From Parapedobacter lycopersici (GTDB taxonomy: Bacteria; Bacteroidota; Bacteroidia; Sphingobacteriales; Sphingobacteriaceae), in contig NZ_JAMSLW010000002.1 of NCBI RefSeq assembly GCF_024643285.1, forward strand, positions 434,001 to 498,000: a stretch of DNA of 64,000 bases, given 5' to 3'. The notes beneath the pieces are model-generated. The model made no database searches and was not told the origin of the DNA. It worked only from the letters and a program-made list of their open reading frames with translations. The first letter of the stretch is position 1; the number at the start of each line of letters is the position of its first letter. The position numbers and the translations under genes are program-made. Below are positions 9,373 through 18,340 of this stretch, in pieces.

Positions 9373-9885
9373 ATGGCCAGCAATCTCAAAAGTTTATCGG
9401 ACTTTTCCCATCTCCATGTGGCTTCAGCCGCACCTTACCGATTTGGCATTGTGGTTTCCCAGTGGAACGCTCAGGTAACCGAAAGCTTATTGAACGGTGC
9501 ATTACAGGCACTGAAAAAACATGGCGCACACGATGAAAACATTCAGCTTGCCGAGGTACCCGGCAGTTACGAATTAACTACCGGGGCTGATATTTTGCTT
9601 CGTGACCCGTCTTTGGATGCTGTCATCTGTTTAGGCTGTGTAATACAGGGGGAAACCCGCCATTTTGACTACATCTGCAGTGCCGTCGCGCATGGTGTTA
9701 CCCAGGTGGCAATAAAATACAATAAGCCGGTTATTTTTGGCGTTTTGACTACAGATAACCTGCAACAAGCGCTGGATCGGTCGGGAGGCATACATGGCAA
9801 TAAAGGGGAAGAGGCCGCTATTACAGCAATCCAGATGGCGGCATTAAGCAATCGGCATGTTCCTCCGGTTGCAGGCATGGATTAG
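9373..9885 (+). CDS. ribH: 6,7-dimethyl-8-ribityllumazine synthase
   Basis: Condenses 5-amino-6-ribitylaminouracil with 3,4-dihydroxy-2-butanone 4-phosphate, the penultimate step of riboflavin synthesis. The 170-residue length and the motifs fit: GIVVSQWN near the N-terminus, PGSYELTTGAD, GCVIQGETRHFDYIC around residues 84-98, and the late NKGEEAA. A second possible reading frame from 9294 is only a shadow; the chosen ATG gives a normal N-terminus. No other rib gene is adjacent. Confidence 0.95.
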   Translation: MASNLKSLSDFSHLHVASAAPYRFGIVVSQWNAQVTESLLNGALQALKKHGAHDENIQLAEVPGSYELTTGADILLRDPSLDAVICLGCVIQGETRHFDYICSAVAHGVTQVAIKYNKPVIFGVLTTDNLQQALDRSGGIHGNKGEEAAITAIQMAALSNRHVPPVAGMD

Positions 9886-9915
9886 TACGGGTTATACAAG
9901 TTTTAACAAAATAGT

Positions 9916-9923
9916 TATCTTTG
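9916..9923 (+). promoter_or_regulatory. -7 box before a 40-residue lipoprotein
   Basis: TATCTTTG matches TAnnTTTG and lies 18 bp before the ATG at 9942. No clear TTG lies 19-21 bp upstream. Its presence supports the small ORF being a real gene. Confidence 0.5.
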
Positions 9924-9941
9924 TAAACGAAATCCGCTGAC

Positions 9942-10064
9942 ATGAAAAAGACGATCACGATTGGTTTGATTTTTATATTGCTTGGATGCTTAGCATTGCA
10001 ATCCTGCTCAAGGAAAACGTGCGCGGCCTATAATACCTATCCGAAAACAAAACGCATTCGATAA
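9942..10064 (+). CDS. Small predicted lipoprotein (40 residues)
   Basis: A short frame with ATG at 9942 and TAA at 10062-10064. It encodes a classic lipoprotein signal: MKK, a hydrophobic core, then LALQSC with Cys22 as the probable lipidation site. The mature peptide would have only 19 residues, basic and with one further Cys (Cys27), ending KTKRIR. It has a TAnnTTTG box 18 bp upstream. No function can be assigned; tiny lipoproteins of this shape are common and poorly annotated in Bacteroidota. Confidence 0.55.
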   Translation: MKKTITIGLIFILLGCLALQSCSRKTCAAYNTYPKTKRIR

Positions 10065-10154
10065 TTGTTAACTTCACTTAGACAATGCAGTCGCCGCCTG
10101 GACACTTAAACGTTTGGGTTATCTGCGAACTGGTTATTGACAGAGACTTGAGGG

Positions 10155-10907
10155 ATGATGGATAATCACGTAAAAATCTATCTAAGCATATTATTATCCT
10201 TATTTAGTTATTGTGCTACTTCTTATGGCCAGACGGCAGATACCGCCCTGGAAGCCAAGATCTGGAAAGGTGTCGGCGGAAAAGAAAACTGGCAGAAAGC
10301 AAGGTATTTTATGTTTAGCTGTCTCGGCGGAAAGGGCCAGCATTTCGTGCAGGGCGAACGCCGGTATTTATGGGATAAACAGACGGGTGATTGCAGATTT
10401 GAAGGGATTACTGCCGATGAGGATACGTTGGTAGTATTATTCAATTTAAAGACGTCATCAGGTGCAGCATATGTGAATGAGGAACGGCAGGAAGACCAGC
10501 AGGCGACAACGCTCGTTGAGGAAGCACTTTCGGCATTCGAAATGGATGCTAATTTATTGTTTCTTCCAACGTCGCTGGAAGGAAAAGATGTTTCCTATAT
10601 TGTAGAGGAAGAAAAGCTAATAGGCGCTAAACGATTCAAAGTAATCAAGCTTCAAAATCATAAAACCAGTTTCGAAACTTCTGTGAAGGGCCTGTTATAT
10701 ATCAATGAGCAGACGGGCCACATCCAGCATTGGCTACCCAGTCAGACCGATCAGCCGGTTTATTACGCAATAAGCGGGTTTAAAGATATTGGGGGAGGAC
10801 TGGTATTACCTACCCGTTTCAGTGGAGATGACAGCACCACAACCATAACCTATCCGCTGGCTGCAGCGCTTGTCAATATAGAAGCACATAAATTTAACAG
10901 ACCTTAA
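10155..10907 (+). CDS. Secreted protein of unknown function
   Basis: A 250-residue protein with a signal peptide (hydrophobic stretch about 8-24, probable cleavage after SYGQ near 26) and so likely periplasmic. The mature part starts with an alternation KIWKGVGGKENWQKARYFMF that recalls periplasmic proteins with a LolA-like half-barrel in Flavobacteriia and Sphingobacteriia, but this is only a pattern impression. It contains several beta-rich segments and no catalytic motif I recognise. ytxJ follows after 4 bp, so the two are probably co-transcribed. The second Met at position 2 is an equally possible start. Confidence 0.6.
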   Translation: MMDNHVKIYLSILLSLFSYCATSYGQTADTALEAKIWKGVGGKENWQKARYFMFSCLGGKGQHFVQGERRYLWDKQTGDCRFEGITADEDTLVVLFNLKTSSGAAYVNEERQEDQQATTLVEEALSAFEMDANLLFLPTSLEGKDVSYIVEEEKLIGAKRFKVIKLQNHKTSFETSVKGLLYINEQTGHIQHWLPSQTDQPVYYAISGFKDIGGGLVLPTRFSGDDSTTTITYPLAAALVNIEAHKFNRP

Positions 10908-10911
10908 ACGA

Positions 10912-11244
10912 ATGAACTGGATAACATTGCGTTCAATAGATCAATTGGAGGCTATCAGGAACAATCCCGAACAAACTTATATTATTTTTAAACACAGTAC
11001 ACGCTGTCCCGTAAGCGGTATGGCAAAACGTAACATCGAATACACCAGCCCCCCTGTCCCGGATGATATTACGCTGTACTTCCTAGACCTTATTGCATTT
11101 CGCGAAATCTCCAATGCGATTGCGGAATGGTGGGGTATTAAGCATGAATCGCCCCAGTTATTATTAATTAAAGGAGATCAATGTATATATCACGCATCGC
11201 ATAGTGATATTGATATGGAAGTGCTTTTACAGCAATTAGCTTAA
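10912..11244 (+). CDS. ytxJ: Bacillithiol system redox-active protein YtxJ
   Basis: A 110-residue thioredoxin-fold protein of the YtxJ (DUF2847) family, which is associated with bacillithiol as a bacilliredoxin-like or monothiol component. The motif FKHSTRCPVSGMAK at about residues 26-39 has the single redox Cys32 and the typical CPVS sequence; cis-Pro lies in ESPQLLLI. The sequence is full length. It follows the secreted protein by 4 bp. The presence of bshA in the same window supports use of bacillithiol as the low-molecular-weight thiol. Confidence 0.85.
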   Translation: MNWITLRSIDQLEAIRNNPEQTYIIFKHSTRCPVSGMAKRNIEYTSPPVPDDITLYFLDLIAFREISNAIAEWWGIKHESPQLLLIKGDQCIYHASHSDIDMEVLLQQLA

Positions 11245-11245
11245 C

Positions 11246-11653
11246 TCATTCCTCCTTCTCCCACCAGTCACTTTGCAATTCATCGATCTCCCGGCGGTCT
11301 TTCTTTGTCGGACGGCCTGTACCCCGGTCTCTTTTAAGCGTGGAAGCGTGAATCAGTGATTTGTAACCCCATGTTTCCTCTACGGGGGTAAGGTCCTCGT
11401 AAAAATTCACTGCCGTTTTCGCGTCCACCCGCTTGTCCAATAAACCAGTGACACGCAACACTTTTTTTTCTACCCCCTTCTGCACATGATAGTTATCGTC
11501 GATTTTTACAATATGGGATGGTTTTACCGCTTGCTGTCCTCCCCACTTAACCCGCCCCGCTCTGCAAGCATCCGTGGCCAGGCTACGGGTTTTGAATAAG
11601 CGAATAGCCCATAAGTATTTATCGATCCGTAATTTCTCTGATGCACTTGCCAT
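11246..11653 (-). CDS. S4-domain RNA-binding protein (Hsp15-like)
   Basis: A 135-residue protein with an N-terminal S4 RNA-binding domain (KLRIDKYLWAIRLFKTRSLATDACRAG) followed by a basic C-terminal tail (KRDRGTGRPTKKDRREIDEL), the layout of heat-shock protein 15, which rescues stalled 50S subunits carrying nascent chains. I chose the ATG at 11653 over an upstream one at 11707 because MASASEKLRIDKY is a normal beginning for the family and a TAnnTTTG promoter at 11659-11666 lies between the two. The gene is convergent with ytxJ, with 1 bp between the stops. Confidence 0.85.
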   Translation of the reverse strand: MASASEKLRIDKYLWAIRLFKTRSLATDACRAGRVKWGGQQAVKPSHIVKIDDNYHVQKGVEKKVLRVTGLLDKRVDAKTAVNFYEDLTPVEETWGYKSLIHASTLKRDRGTGRPTKKDRREIDELQSDWWEKEE

Positions 11654-11658
11654 GATCA

Positions 11659-11666
11659 CAAAATTA
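11659..11666 (-). promoter_or_regulatory. -7 box 5 bp before the S4-protein start
   Basis: Read on the minus strand this is TAATTTTG (TAnnTTTG). Its last base is separated by 5 bp from the ATG at 11653, so transcription should begin at or next to the start codon, giving a leaderless or near-leaderless mRNA. It argues against the upstream start at 11707. Confidence 0.5.
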
Positions 11667-11765
11667 GCGATTAATCCCCAAATCTCATGATTTATCAATG
11701 TTGGCACGAAGATATCATCGGAATTTACTTACTTTGTTCTTCAGATTACAACATATTACCTTGCT

Positions 11766-12584
11766 ATGATTTTTGAATTAAAGAAACGGATTGAAGCTGC
11801 CTGGGACGACCGGCAATTGTTGGAATATAAAGAATACAACGAAGCTGTTGAAGCCATTATACAGCGGCTGGATCGCGGTGAATTGCGTGTGGCAGAACCC
11901 GTTGGCAGTCGCTGGCATGTAAACGATTGGATAAAAAAGGCCGTCATCCTTTATTTTCCAATCCGGAAAATGGAAGAGGAACAGGTGGGACCTTTTGTCT
12001 TCCATGACAAGATGAAATTGAAAACAAATTACAAAGAACTCGGTGTCCGTGTAGTGCCCCATGGCATCGCCCGCTATGGCGCATACCTGGCCAAAGGTGT
12101 AATTATGATGCCCTCCTATGTCAATATCGGAGCGTATGTTGATGAAGGTACCATGGTAGATACCTGGGCTACTGTAGGGTCATGCGCCCAAATCGGCAAA
12201 CACGTGCACTTGAGCGGCGGGGTAGGCATTGGCGGCGTACTGGAACCTATACAGGCATCGCCGGTCATTATTGAAGACAACGTATTTGTTGGGTCGCGAG
12301 CCATTGTCGTAGAAGGCGTACATGTAGAATCCGAGGCTGTGTTAGGGGCAAATGTTGTACTTACCGCATCGACTAAAATTATCGACGTAACCGGTCCGGA
12401 GCCCGTGGAATACAAGGGCGTAGTGCCTGCGCGGTCCGTGGTAATCCCCGGGTCTTATTCCAAGAAATTTCCGGCTGGCGAGTATCAGGTACCCTGTGCA
12501 CTGATCATCGGCAAACGGAAAGAGTCCACGGATAAAAAAACATCACTCAACGATGCGCTACGCGAACATCATGTTGCGGTGTAA
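11766..12584 (+). CDS. dapD: 2,3,4,5-tetrahydropyridine-2,6-dicarboxylate N-succinyltransferase
   Basis: Transfers succinyl from succinyl-CoA to tetrahydrodipicolinate in the succinylase branch of lysine and diaminopimelate synthesis. The 272-residue length and order of domains match DapD: an N-terminal helical domain (1-100) and a left-handed beta-helix of hexapeptide repeats (105-230, for example MMPSYVNIGAYVDEGTMVDT, IEDNVFVGSRAIVVEG). The rest of the dap pathway is not in the window. It is divergent from the S4 gene and read alone. Confidence 0.95.
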   Translation: MIFELKKRIEAAWDDRQLLEYKEYNEAVEAIIQRLDRGELRVAEPVGSRWHVNDWIKKAVILYFPIRKMEEEQVGPFVFHDKMKLKTNYKELGVRVVPHGIARYGAYLAKGVIMMPSYVNIGAYVDEGTMVDTWATVGSCAQIGKHVHLSGGVGIGGVLEPIQASPVIIEDNVFVGSRAIVVEGVHVESEAVLGANVVLTASTKIIDVTGPEPVEYKGVVPARSVVIPGSYSKKFPAGEYQVPCALIIGKRKESTDKKTSLNDALREHHVAV

Positions 12585-12672
12585 TCCGGTTATGCATCTG
12601 GTAGCGATCGATTATCGGAAATAAGGATATACTGGCGTCGGCTTCACCACCCTGCGCTATGGAAAAGATATC

Positions 12673-13251
12673 ATGATTAACACCGTACAGCCGTTGGATA
12701 TCCAACAAGCTCTGGATACGCTTCGTACAGGTGGGCTCCTGCTCTACCCTACTGATACCATTTGGGGGATCGGCTGCGATGCAACGGACCCGGCCGCTGT
12801 TGAAAAAGTGTATCAACTGAAGGGACGCCAGTCAGACAAAAGTTTTATCACACTGCTGCATCACGAAAACCAATTGGAAAGCTATGTCGCGGATGTTCCT
12901 GAAATCGCCTATCAGCTTATTGAATATACTGAGCGGCCGCTTACCATCGTATATTCTTCAGCAAAGAATCTCGCCTCAAATGTGCTGGCTACTGACGGCA
13001 GCATCGGGATCCGTATTGTTAAACATCCCTTTTGTGAGCGTCTGCTTCAGCGCTTCCGCAAACCGATCCTCTCCACTTCCGCCAATATCAGTGGTCAACC
13101 CGCACCTGGAAATTACGCGGATATTTCAGAAGAAATACGCCGCGGTGTAGACTATATTGCGGAATACGGCCGGGAAGATTCAGCGGTCGGCAAACCATCC
13201 GTGGTTATCAAGTTGGAAGCTGGGGGCAGGTTCACCTTTATCCGGAAATAA
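12673..13251 (+). CDS. tsaC: L-threonylcarbamoyladenylate synthase
   Basis: Makes threonylcarbamoyl-AMP from threonine, bicarbonate and ATP for the t6A37 modification of tRNA. The 192-residue single-domain YrdC/Sua5-type protein has the conserved YPTDTIWGIGCDA segment near residue 26, the KGRQSDKSF motif near 51 and STSANISGQPAP near 136. It lacks the extra C-terminal Sua5 domain, so it is the short form. folP starts one base after its stop codon, indicating one transcript. Confidence 0.9.
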   Translation: MINTVQPLDIQQALDTLRTGGLLLYPTDTIWGIGCDATDPAAVEKVYQLKGRQSDKSFITLLHHENQLESYVADVPEIAYQLIEYTERPLTIVYSSAKNLASNVLATDGSIGIRIVKHPFCERLLQRFRKPILSTSANISGQPAPGNYADISEEIRRGVDYIAEYGREDSAVGKPSVVIKLEAGGRFTFIRK

Positions 13252-13252
13252 T

Positions 13253-14110
13253 ATGCGATATAGCGCGACACGCTTAACCATTAATGCAGGTGGCCGCTTA
13301 TTGGACCTGTCTGCTCCCAAAATCATGGGTATCCTCAATGTTACCCCGGATTCGTTTTTTGATGGCGGACGTTATAACACAGTACAGACAGCACTGGCAC
13401 AGGCGGAAAAGTTAATTACCGAAGGTGCGGACCTGTTGGACATTGGTGCTTTTTCCACACGCCCAAATGCCGAACACATCTCAATAGAGGAAGAGATCAG
13501 CCGCCTAATCCCGGTTGTAATAGCACTTCGTACAGCATTTGGAGACACTGTACCCCTGTCGGTCGATACCTTCCGGTCTGAAGTAGCCCGGAGGGCGGTG
13601 GAAGCCGGGGCGCACATCATCAACGATATATCAGGCGGTACGTTTGACGAGGCGATGTTTGCCACCGTCGCCGAGCTTAATGTACCTTATATCCTCATGC
13701 ATGTCCGTGGAACACATAAAACCATGCATCAAAAGACCGATGACATTGATATTGTTCGGGAAGTGTCCTTGTATTTTGGCCGACGGGTCGCCAGTCTACA
13801 GGCTCTCGGTGTAAAGGATATTATCCTGGATCCCGGACCCGGTTTTGGAAAGACGATGCCCCAAAATTTTGAGCTATTGAACCGCATGGGTGAATTCCAT
13901 GTTTTTGGATGCCCGTTGCTTGGCGCAGTCTCCCGCAAATCACTTATCTACAAGACACTCGGAATTACTGCTGAAGAGGCATTGAACGGCACAACCGCAC
14001 TCCATGCGTTATTATTAAACAGCGGAGTTCAGCTTTTGCGCGTACACGACGTGAAGGCAGCCAAAGAGGTTATCACGCTGCTTCGCCAAACCATCAAACA
14101 AAAAAGTTAA
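13253..14110 (+). CDS. folP: Dihydropteroate synthase
   Basis: Joins p-aminobenzoate to hydroxymethyl-dihydropterin pyrophosphate in folate synthesis; the target of sulfonamides. The 285-residue TIM-barrel protein has [17 protein letters not shown] near residue 23, [13 protein letters not shown] near 63 and [18 protein letters not shown] near 103. I placed the start at 13253, one base after the tsaC stop, because the longer frame from 13157 would overlap tsaC by 95 bp and adds a non-conserved N-terminus. The stop codons of folP and metG overlap in the palindrome TTAA. Confidence 0.93.
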   Translation: MRYSATRLTINAGGRLLDLSAPKIMGILNVTPDSFFDGGRYNTVQTALAQAEKLITEGADLLDIGAFSTRPNAEHISIEEEISRLIPVVIALRTAFGDTVPLSVDTFRSEVARRAVEAGAHIINDISGGTFDEAMFATVAELNVPYILMHVRGTHKTMHQKTDDIDIVREVSLYFGRRVASLQALGVKDIILDPGPGFGKTMPQNFELLNRMGEFHVFGCPLLGAVSRKSLIYKTLGITAEEALNGTTALHALLLNSGVQLLRVHDVKAAKEVITLLRQTIKQKS

Positions 14111-16182
14111 CGGATAATGCTTCCGGGCGCCGTGGCTGTTTGCGGTGCCACAAAATCCAACCGCCCATCAGCATCCTCAGCCATCAAGATCATCCCCTGC
14201 GATCGAATTCCCTTTATTTCGCGTGGTTCCAGGTTAGCCAGCAAAGACACCTGCTTACCGATAATAGCTTCAGGATCAAAAAATTCCGCAATACCGGATA
14301 CTACAATGCGTTGGTCAGCACCTGTATCCAGCGTAAGCTTAAGGAGTTTTTTGGTCTTCGCCACTTTTTCTGCCGCTGTAATGATTGCCGTACGGATATC
14401 CAATTTAATAAAGTCCTCAAATGCAACATTATCTTTAAGCGGCTGGATTGTCTTCGCTACAGTTTCCGCCGTTTGCCGGGCGCGGGCAAGCTTTTCGAGC
14501 TGATGATCTACCTGTTCGTCAGTAATTTTTTCAAAAAGAAGCTGTGCCTGTCCCAGTTGATGGCCGGCTGGCAGAAGTGTATCCCCGCCTGCGGTTTTCC
14601 AATCTCTGGCTTCCAGATTAAGCATGGTAAACAGCTTATCTGCTGTATGCGGCAGGAAAGGCTGCGCCAGTACGGCGAGGTTTGCGGCAATTTGCAAACT
14701 CACATTTAACACCGTCTTCACCCTCGACTCATCAGTTTTGATTAATTTCCATGGCTCAGCATCGGCCAGGTATTTATTTCCCAGTCGGGCCACATTCATT
14801 ACCTGGGCCAGCGCTTCGCGAAAGCGATATTGCGAAAGTGAGGCAGCAATATGCTGCGGGTATCGTTCCAATTCGGAGAAGATGAACCGATCGGTCTCGG
14901 TCAGTCCTTCCGCAGGCATTACCTTCCCGTCAAAGTACTTATGCGAAAGCACCAGCACGCGATTGACAAAATTACCCAAAATAGCAACCAGTTCGTTATT
15001 CACGCGGGCCTGGAAGTCTTTCCAGGTAAATTCACTATCCGATGTTTCCGGCAATATGGATGTCAGGACATATCGCAGTTCGTCCTGCTTATCCGGAAAC
15101 TCTTCCAGGTATTCATGTAGCCACACCGCATGGTTGCGGGATGTAGACAACTTCTCTCCCTCCAAGTTAAGGAATTCGTTAGCCGGAATATTTTCAGGCA
15201 ATACGTATTCACCATGTGCGTGAAGAATACTGGGAAAGGTAATACAGTGGAACACGATATTGTCCTTACCGATGAAATGGATCAGACAGGTATTGTCAGC
15301 CGGATCGGGCTGTTGCTTCCAATATTTCTCCCAGTCGTTTCCAGTATCCAGCGCCCACTGTTTTGTTGCCGAAATATAGCCAATTGGCGCATCGAGCCAT
15401 ACGTATAGTTTTTTGCCTGTCGCTTCTTCCAGTGGCACGTCCACACCCCAGTCGAGATCCCGCGTCATCGAACGCGGCTGCAATCCGGACTTAAGCCAGG
15501 AACGGCACTGTCCGTATACATTAGGTTTCAGTACATCTTTCTTTCCTTCGAGCAGCCATTTTTCCAGCCAGGGCTGGTATTTATCCAGCGGAAGATACCA
15601 ATGTTTAGTTTCACGGAGCACCGGCGGTTTGCCGCTGAGTGTGGAAATAGGATTGATTAGGTCCGTTGGATTGAGTGACGTGCCGCATTTTTCGCATTGA
15701 TCACCATACGCGCCCTCGCTTTTGCAATTGGGGCATGTACCGGTAATGTAACGGTCGGCCAAAAACTGATGATATTCCTCATCGTAATATTGTTCGGTTA
15801 CCTGTTCAATAAACTCCCCTTTTTCATACAAATTGAGAAAAAATTCCTGGGACAACTCGTGATGCAACTGTTCGGAAGTACGATGATAAATATCAAATGA
15901 AATTCCGAACTGCGCAAAGCTATCTTTAATTTGAGCATGGTATTTATCAATAATGGCCTGAGGTGTTGTGCCTTCTTTCTTGGCCTTGATGGTGATGGCG
16001 GCACCGTGTTCATCCGAACCGCACACATATACCACATCTTTACCGTGCAGCCGTAGAAAGCGAACATAGATATCCGCAGGGATATATGCCCCAGCCAGAT
16101 GCCCAATATGTAACGGACCATTCGCATATGGCAATGCGGATGTGATGGTATAGCGTTTAAATGGTAAAGCGATATTACTCAA
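14107..16182 (-). CDS. metG: Methionyl-tRNA synthetase
   Basis: Charges tRNA-Met. The 691-residue protein is the long form: a class I catalytic core with the HIGH-type motif [11 protein letters not shown] near residue 20, a zinc knuckle formed by CPNC and CEKC around residues 155-170, the KMSKS equivalent KLSTS near 350, an anticodon-binding helical domain, and a C-terminal EMAP/Trbp111-like OB domain (about 580-691) for dimerisation and tRNA binding. It is convergent with folP and has a TAnnTTTG box 73 bp upstream. Confidence 0.96.
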   Translation of the reverse strand: MSNIALPFKRYTITSALPYANGPLHIGHLAGAYIPADIYVRFLRLHGKDVVYVCGSDEHGAAITIKAKKEGTTPQAIIDKYHAQIKDSFAQFGISFDIYHRTSEQLHHELSQEFFLNLYEKGEFIEQVTEQYYDEEYHQFLADRYITGTCPNCKSEGAYGDQCEKCGTSLNPTDLINPISTLSGKPPVLRETKHWYLPLDKYQPWLEKWLLEGKKDVLKPNVYGQCRSWLKSGLQPRSMTRDLDWGVDVPLEEATGKKLYVWLDAPIGYISATKQWALDTGNDWEKYWKQQPDPADNTCLIHFIGKDNIVFHCITFPSILHAHGEYVLPENIPANEFLNLEGEKLSTSRNHAVWLHEYLEEFPDKQDELRYVLTSILPETSDSEFTWKDFQARVNNELVAILGNFVNRVLVLSHKYFDGKVMPAEGLTETDRFIFSELERYPQHIAASLSQYRFREALAQVMNVARLGNKYLADAEPWKLIKTDESRVKTVLNVSLQIAANLAVLAQPFLPHTADKLFTMLNLEARDWKTAGGDTLLPAGHQLGQAQLLFEKITDEQVDHQLEKLARARQTAETVAKTIQPLKDNVAFEDFIKLDIRTAIITAAEKVAKTKKLLKLTLDTGADQRIVVSGIAEFFDPEAIIGKQVSLLANLEPREIKGIRSQGMILMAEDADGRLDFVAPQTATAPGSIIR

Positions 16183-16246
16183 TGTCGTTCAGCTAATTAG
16201 TGGGTAATGAAATCAATTTTACAGAAAGATGAGTGCTGCAATTTGC

Positions 16247-16263
16247 ATCTTTGCGCAAAGATA
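16247..16263. promoter_or_regulatory. Divergent promoter palindrome between metG and a DoxX gene
   Basis: Positions 16247-16262 form the perfect 16-bp palindrome ATCTTTGCGCAAAGAT. On the minus strand it holds the full -7 box TATCTTTG (16256-16263) for metG; on the plus strand CATCTTTG, one base off consensus, faces the DoxX gene at 16315. Two opposed -7 boxes alone could produce the symmetry, so a protein-binding role is not required. Confidence 0.5.
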
Positions 16264-16314
16264 AGTCAATTTGCGTGGAATAAAATAACACAGTAGATAA
16301 AATCAACAATCAGT

Positions 16315-16722
16315 ATGGCAGCATTATCATCATGGGGCAGATTCAGGAACAGTGGATTATTGCTCATCCGCTTGGGACTGGGTATCATGTTTATCGTACA
16401 TGGTTACCCAAAACTTATAGGTGGCCCGGCATATTGGGAAGGTGTGGGCCAGGCAATGCGGCATATCGGTATTCATTTCCTTCCCGTCGTTTGGGGGTTA
16501 CTTGCGGCTATCGTAGAAACCGCAGGTGGAGTATGCCTGATCATTGGTTTTTTCTTCCGTCCTGCAGCAATTTTGCTGGCTTTTACCATGCTGATGGCTA
16601 CTTTGCATCATTTGAAGTCGGGTGATGGGTTAATGACCGCATCCCATGCCATCGAAATGGGTATTGTATTCCTGGGACTGGCTTTTGTAGGACCGGGCAA
16701 ATACAGTGTAGATAAACGTTAA
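16315..16722 (+). CDS. DoxX-family membrane protein
   Basis: A 135-residue integral membrane protein with four hydrophobic helices (about 15-34, 55-78, 80-98, 107-125). The sequence LLLIRLGLGIMFIVHGYPKL and the later GxxxxxGGVCLIIGFFFRPAA are DoxX-family features. Family members have been linked to redox and thiol stress, but no specific activity can be given. The methyltransferase gene follows after 10 bp and is probably in the same transcript. Confidence 0.85.
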   Translation: MAALSSWGRFRNSGLLLIRLGLGIMFIVHGYPKLIGGPAYWEGVGQAMRHIGIHFLPVVWGLLAAIVETAGGVCLIIGFFFRPAAILLAFTMLMATLHHLKSGDGLMTASHAIEMGIVFLGLAFVGPGKYSVDKR

Positions 16723-16732
16723 CACAGCTGCA

Positions 16733-17395
16733 ATGGACGAACCAATAGACTACAAAGCAGTAGCCACCCAGTTAGCCAAACCAACAGGAGATACCGGGAT
16801 CGGGGTAGCCGAGCGTATGAACAGCAGCAACGGCGATATGACCCGGCATGCTATTGACCTGCTGAATTGTGCCAACGGCGATCGTATATTGGAAATCGGA
16901 CCCGGAAACGGACGGTTTGCCGGATATGTATTATCCAAAGGCAGCAACATCCATTATACGGGAGTGGACATCTCCGAAACAATGGTCGAGGCGGCCCGGA
17001 AAATCAACGAACAGCACGTCGATGCGGGACAGGCGACCTTCGAGTGGACCGATGGCACGCATTTTCCTTTTTCTGATCATACATTCGACAGGATATTTAC
17101 AGTGAATACATTGTATTTCTGGCAAAATCCAGCAACGCAACTTGCTGAAATCAGAAGGATTCTGAAGCCAAATGGTGTTTTCTGCCTTGCGATTGCCAGC
17201 CGGGAATTCATGGAACAGCTCCCTTTTACAGCTTATGGCTTTATCCTTTACACGCCGGAAGAAGCGGCGGCATTATTACGCAATAGTGGTTTCTTGCTAA
17301 CGGATATCGTTACCCGGAACCACCCGACGGTCAGTGCCGCCAAGCAGGAAGTGATCCGCGAAGAAATATTTATCACCGCAACATCACTGTCATAA
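16733..17395 (+). CDS. Class I SAM-dependent methyltransferase
   Basis: A 220-residue protein with a Rossmann methyltransferase core: motif I is ILEIGPGNGRFAGYV near residue 44-58, followed by GVDISETMVEAARKI near 73 and the motif IV-like FDRIFTVNTLYFW near 115. The pattern is that of UbiE/COQ5-like small-molecule methyltransferases (Methyltransf_11), but the substrate cannot be read from the sequence. It follows the DoxX gene by 10 bp. Confidence 0.85.
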   Translation: MDEPIDYKAVATQLAKPTGDTGIGVAERMNSSNGDMTRHAIDLLNCANGDRILEIGPGNGRFAGYVLSKGSNIHYTGVDISETMVEAARKINEQHVDAGQATFEWTDGTHFPFSDHTFDRIFTVNTLYFWQNPATQLAEIRRILKPNGVFCLAIASREFMEQLPFTAYGFILYTPEEAAALLRNSGFLLTDIVTRNHPTVSAAKQEVIREEIFITATSLS

Positions 17396-17428
17396 CAGCT
17401 AACAGATAGAAAAAAATTATCGAAACCT

Positions 17429-17458
17429 TTGGAGGGAATGGAATTACTTCTATCTTTG
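17429..17458 (+). promoter_or_regulatory. tRNA-Glu promoter
   Basis: TTG at 17429-17431 and TATCTTTG at 17451-17458 are separated by 19 bp, an ideal Bacteroidota -33/-7 pair. Transcription should begin about 17463-17466, just before the tRNA. Confidence 0.75.
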
Positions 17459-17473
17459 CAGACCGAAAAACTC

Positions 17474-17545
17474 GGCCCGTTCGTCTAGGGGTTAGGACGC
17501 AAGATTTTCATTCTTGAAACAGGGGTTCGATTCCCCTACGGGCTA
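17474..17545 (+). tRNA. tRNA-Glu (anticodon TTC)
   Basis: A 72-nt cloverleaf. The acceptor arms GGCCCGT and ACGGGCT pair (first pair G-U), the D arm is GTCT/GGAC, the anticodon arm CAAGA/TCTTG encloses the loop TTTTCAT with anticodon TTC, and the T arm AGGGG/CCCCT encloses TTCGATT. The discriminator base is A17545 and CCA is not encoded. It has its own strong promoter and a terminator 16 bp downstream, so it is a single-gene transcription unit. Confidence 0.97.
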
Positions 17546-17561
17546 CATCTAGAAAACACAA

Positions 17562-17598
17562 AAAAAGCTTGCAGGTTTGCAGGCTTTTTATTTTTTTC
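17562..17598 (+). terminator. Intrinsic terminator after tRNA-Glu
   Basis: Arms 17562-17572 (AAAAAGCTTGC) and 17579-17589 pair over 11 bp with one G-U, around a 6-nt loop, and are followed by a T-rich run to 17597. Confidence 0.85.
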
Positions 17599-17811
17599 AG
17601 CATGCAAGACTTACGATGATTCCCGAGAAAAGTAAGTCATCAATTTTTCTTTTCCTTCCTTTTTTATTCGTAAGCACAAAGGCAGCGTAAGTACACGAAA
17701 CGATCAAAGGTTAGCGCCGTGCACGTGATCGTAAACAATGCGCTTGTCGGCCACGTGAGGCTTATTAACTGATATTATTTTTGCTTCGTAACTGGTTAAA
17801 ATGAGTTGTTC

Positions 17812-18258
17812 CTATTTTCGTTTCAGCTGGGCTATGATTCTCAGCAATGGCGCCCTATTCTTGGCTTCATGATAGAAGCGGGGGAGTTTTTCCAGCAAAG
17901 TGAAATGCGAACGGTCTTTGTGTTCCCTCAACCGGGCAGCAATGTACCGCTCTAGATATTCCAAATGAGCCAAGTTATAGGCCCAGAACACCTCATTTTT
18001 AAAGGGATATTGCAGCCAAAGCGTTCCATCAAAGTACGCGTGGGCTGGCATAATCCATTTTCCGTTTATGCCTAAAAACGATATTTCATCCGAACTTTCA
18101 CGATTATAGCTGCAGCTTAAGCACACCAATCTCGCCCGGTGTGATTCGTGGTCGACTTTTGCAACTGCCTTTAGGGCACACTGCGGACAGCATACCCAAA
18201 CTTCTTCGTAGAAATCGGAAAGACGCTTTTTTTGGTCCTGAAAACGATTGGCATCCAT
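17812..18258 (-). CDS. Zinc-ribbon protein of unknown function
   Basis: A 148-residue protein. Two Cys pairs, Cys24-x2-Cys27 and Cys46-x2-Cys49, with about 18 residues between them and a beta-rich core (RARLVCLSC) form a probable zinc ribbon at residues 20-52. The rest has many Trp, Tyr and Phe residues (WLQYPF, VFWAYNLAHLEYLERY) and a basic C-terminal helix ending AQLKRK. I do not recognise a named family; short proteins of this kind are known as conserved hypotheticals. It is flanked by tRNA-Glu and the ArsR operon, with no partner on its strand. Confidence 0.7.
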   Translation of the reverse strand: MDANRFQDQKKRLSDFYEEVWVCCPQCALKAVAKVDHESHRARLVCLSCSYNRESSDEISFLGINGKWIMPAHAYFDGTLWLQYPFKNEVFWAYNLAHLEYLERYIAARLREHKDRSHFTLLEKLPRFYHEAKNRAPLLRIIAQLKRK

Positions 18259-18316
18259 GCTAAATAAACGAATGTAAACTTGTAAATAGCTAAAATAAGG
18301 GGATACCGTAAGGAAA

Positions 18317-18340
18317 AAAATACCCGAAAGCGGGTATTTT
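18317..18340 (-). terminator. Intrinsic terminator reading leftwards
   Basis: A perfect 10-bp stem (AAAATACCCG / CGGGTATTTT) with loop AAAG. On the minus strand the stem runs into a 7-T tract, whereas on the plus strand only four Ts follow, so it most likely ends a minus-strand transcript. The only candidate source is the short open frame just upstream (18339-18512). Confidence 0.65.

Noticed and set aside
9669-9878. Minus-strand frame opposite ribH
   Set aside because: Ordinary shadow frame within a highly conserved gene.
17608-17638. Short inverted repeat GACTTAC/GTAAGTC after tRNA-Glu as an attachment site
   Set aside because: Only 7-bp arms, no integrase and no duplicated tRNA end; no sign of an integrated element.
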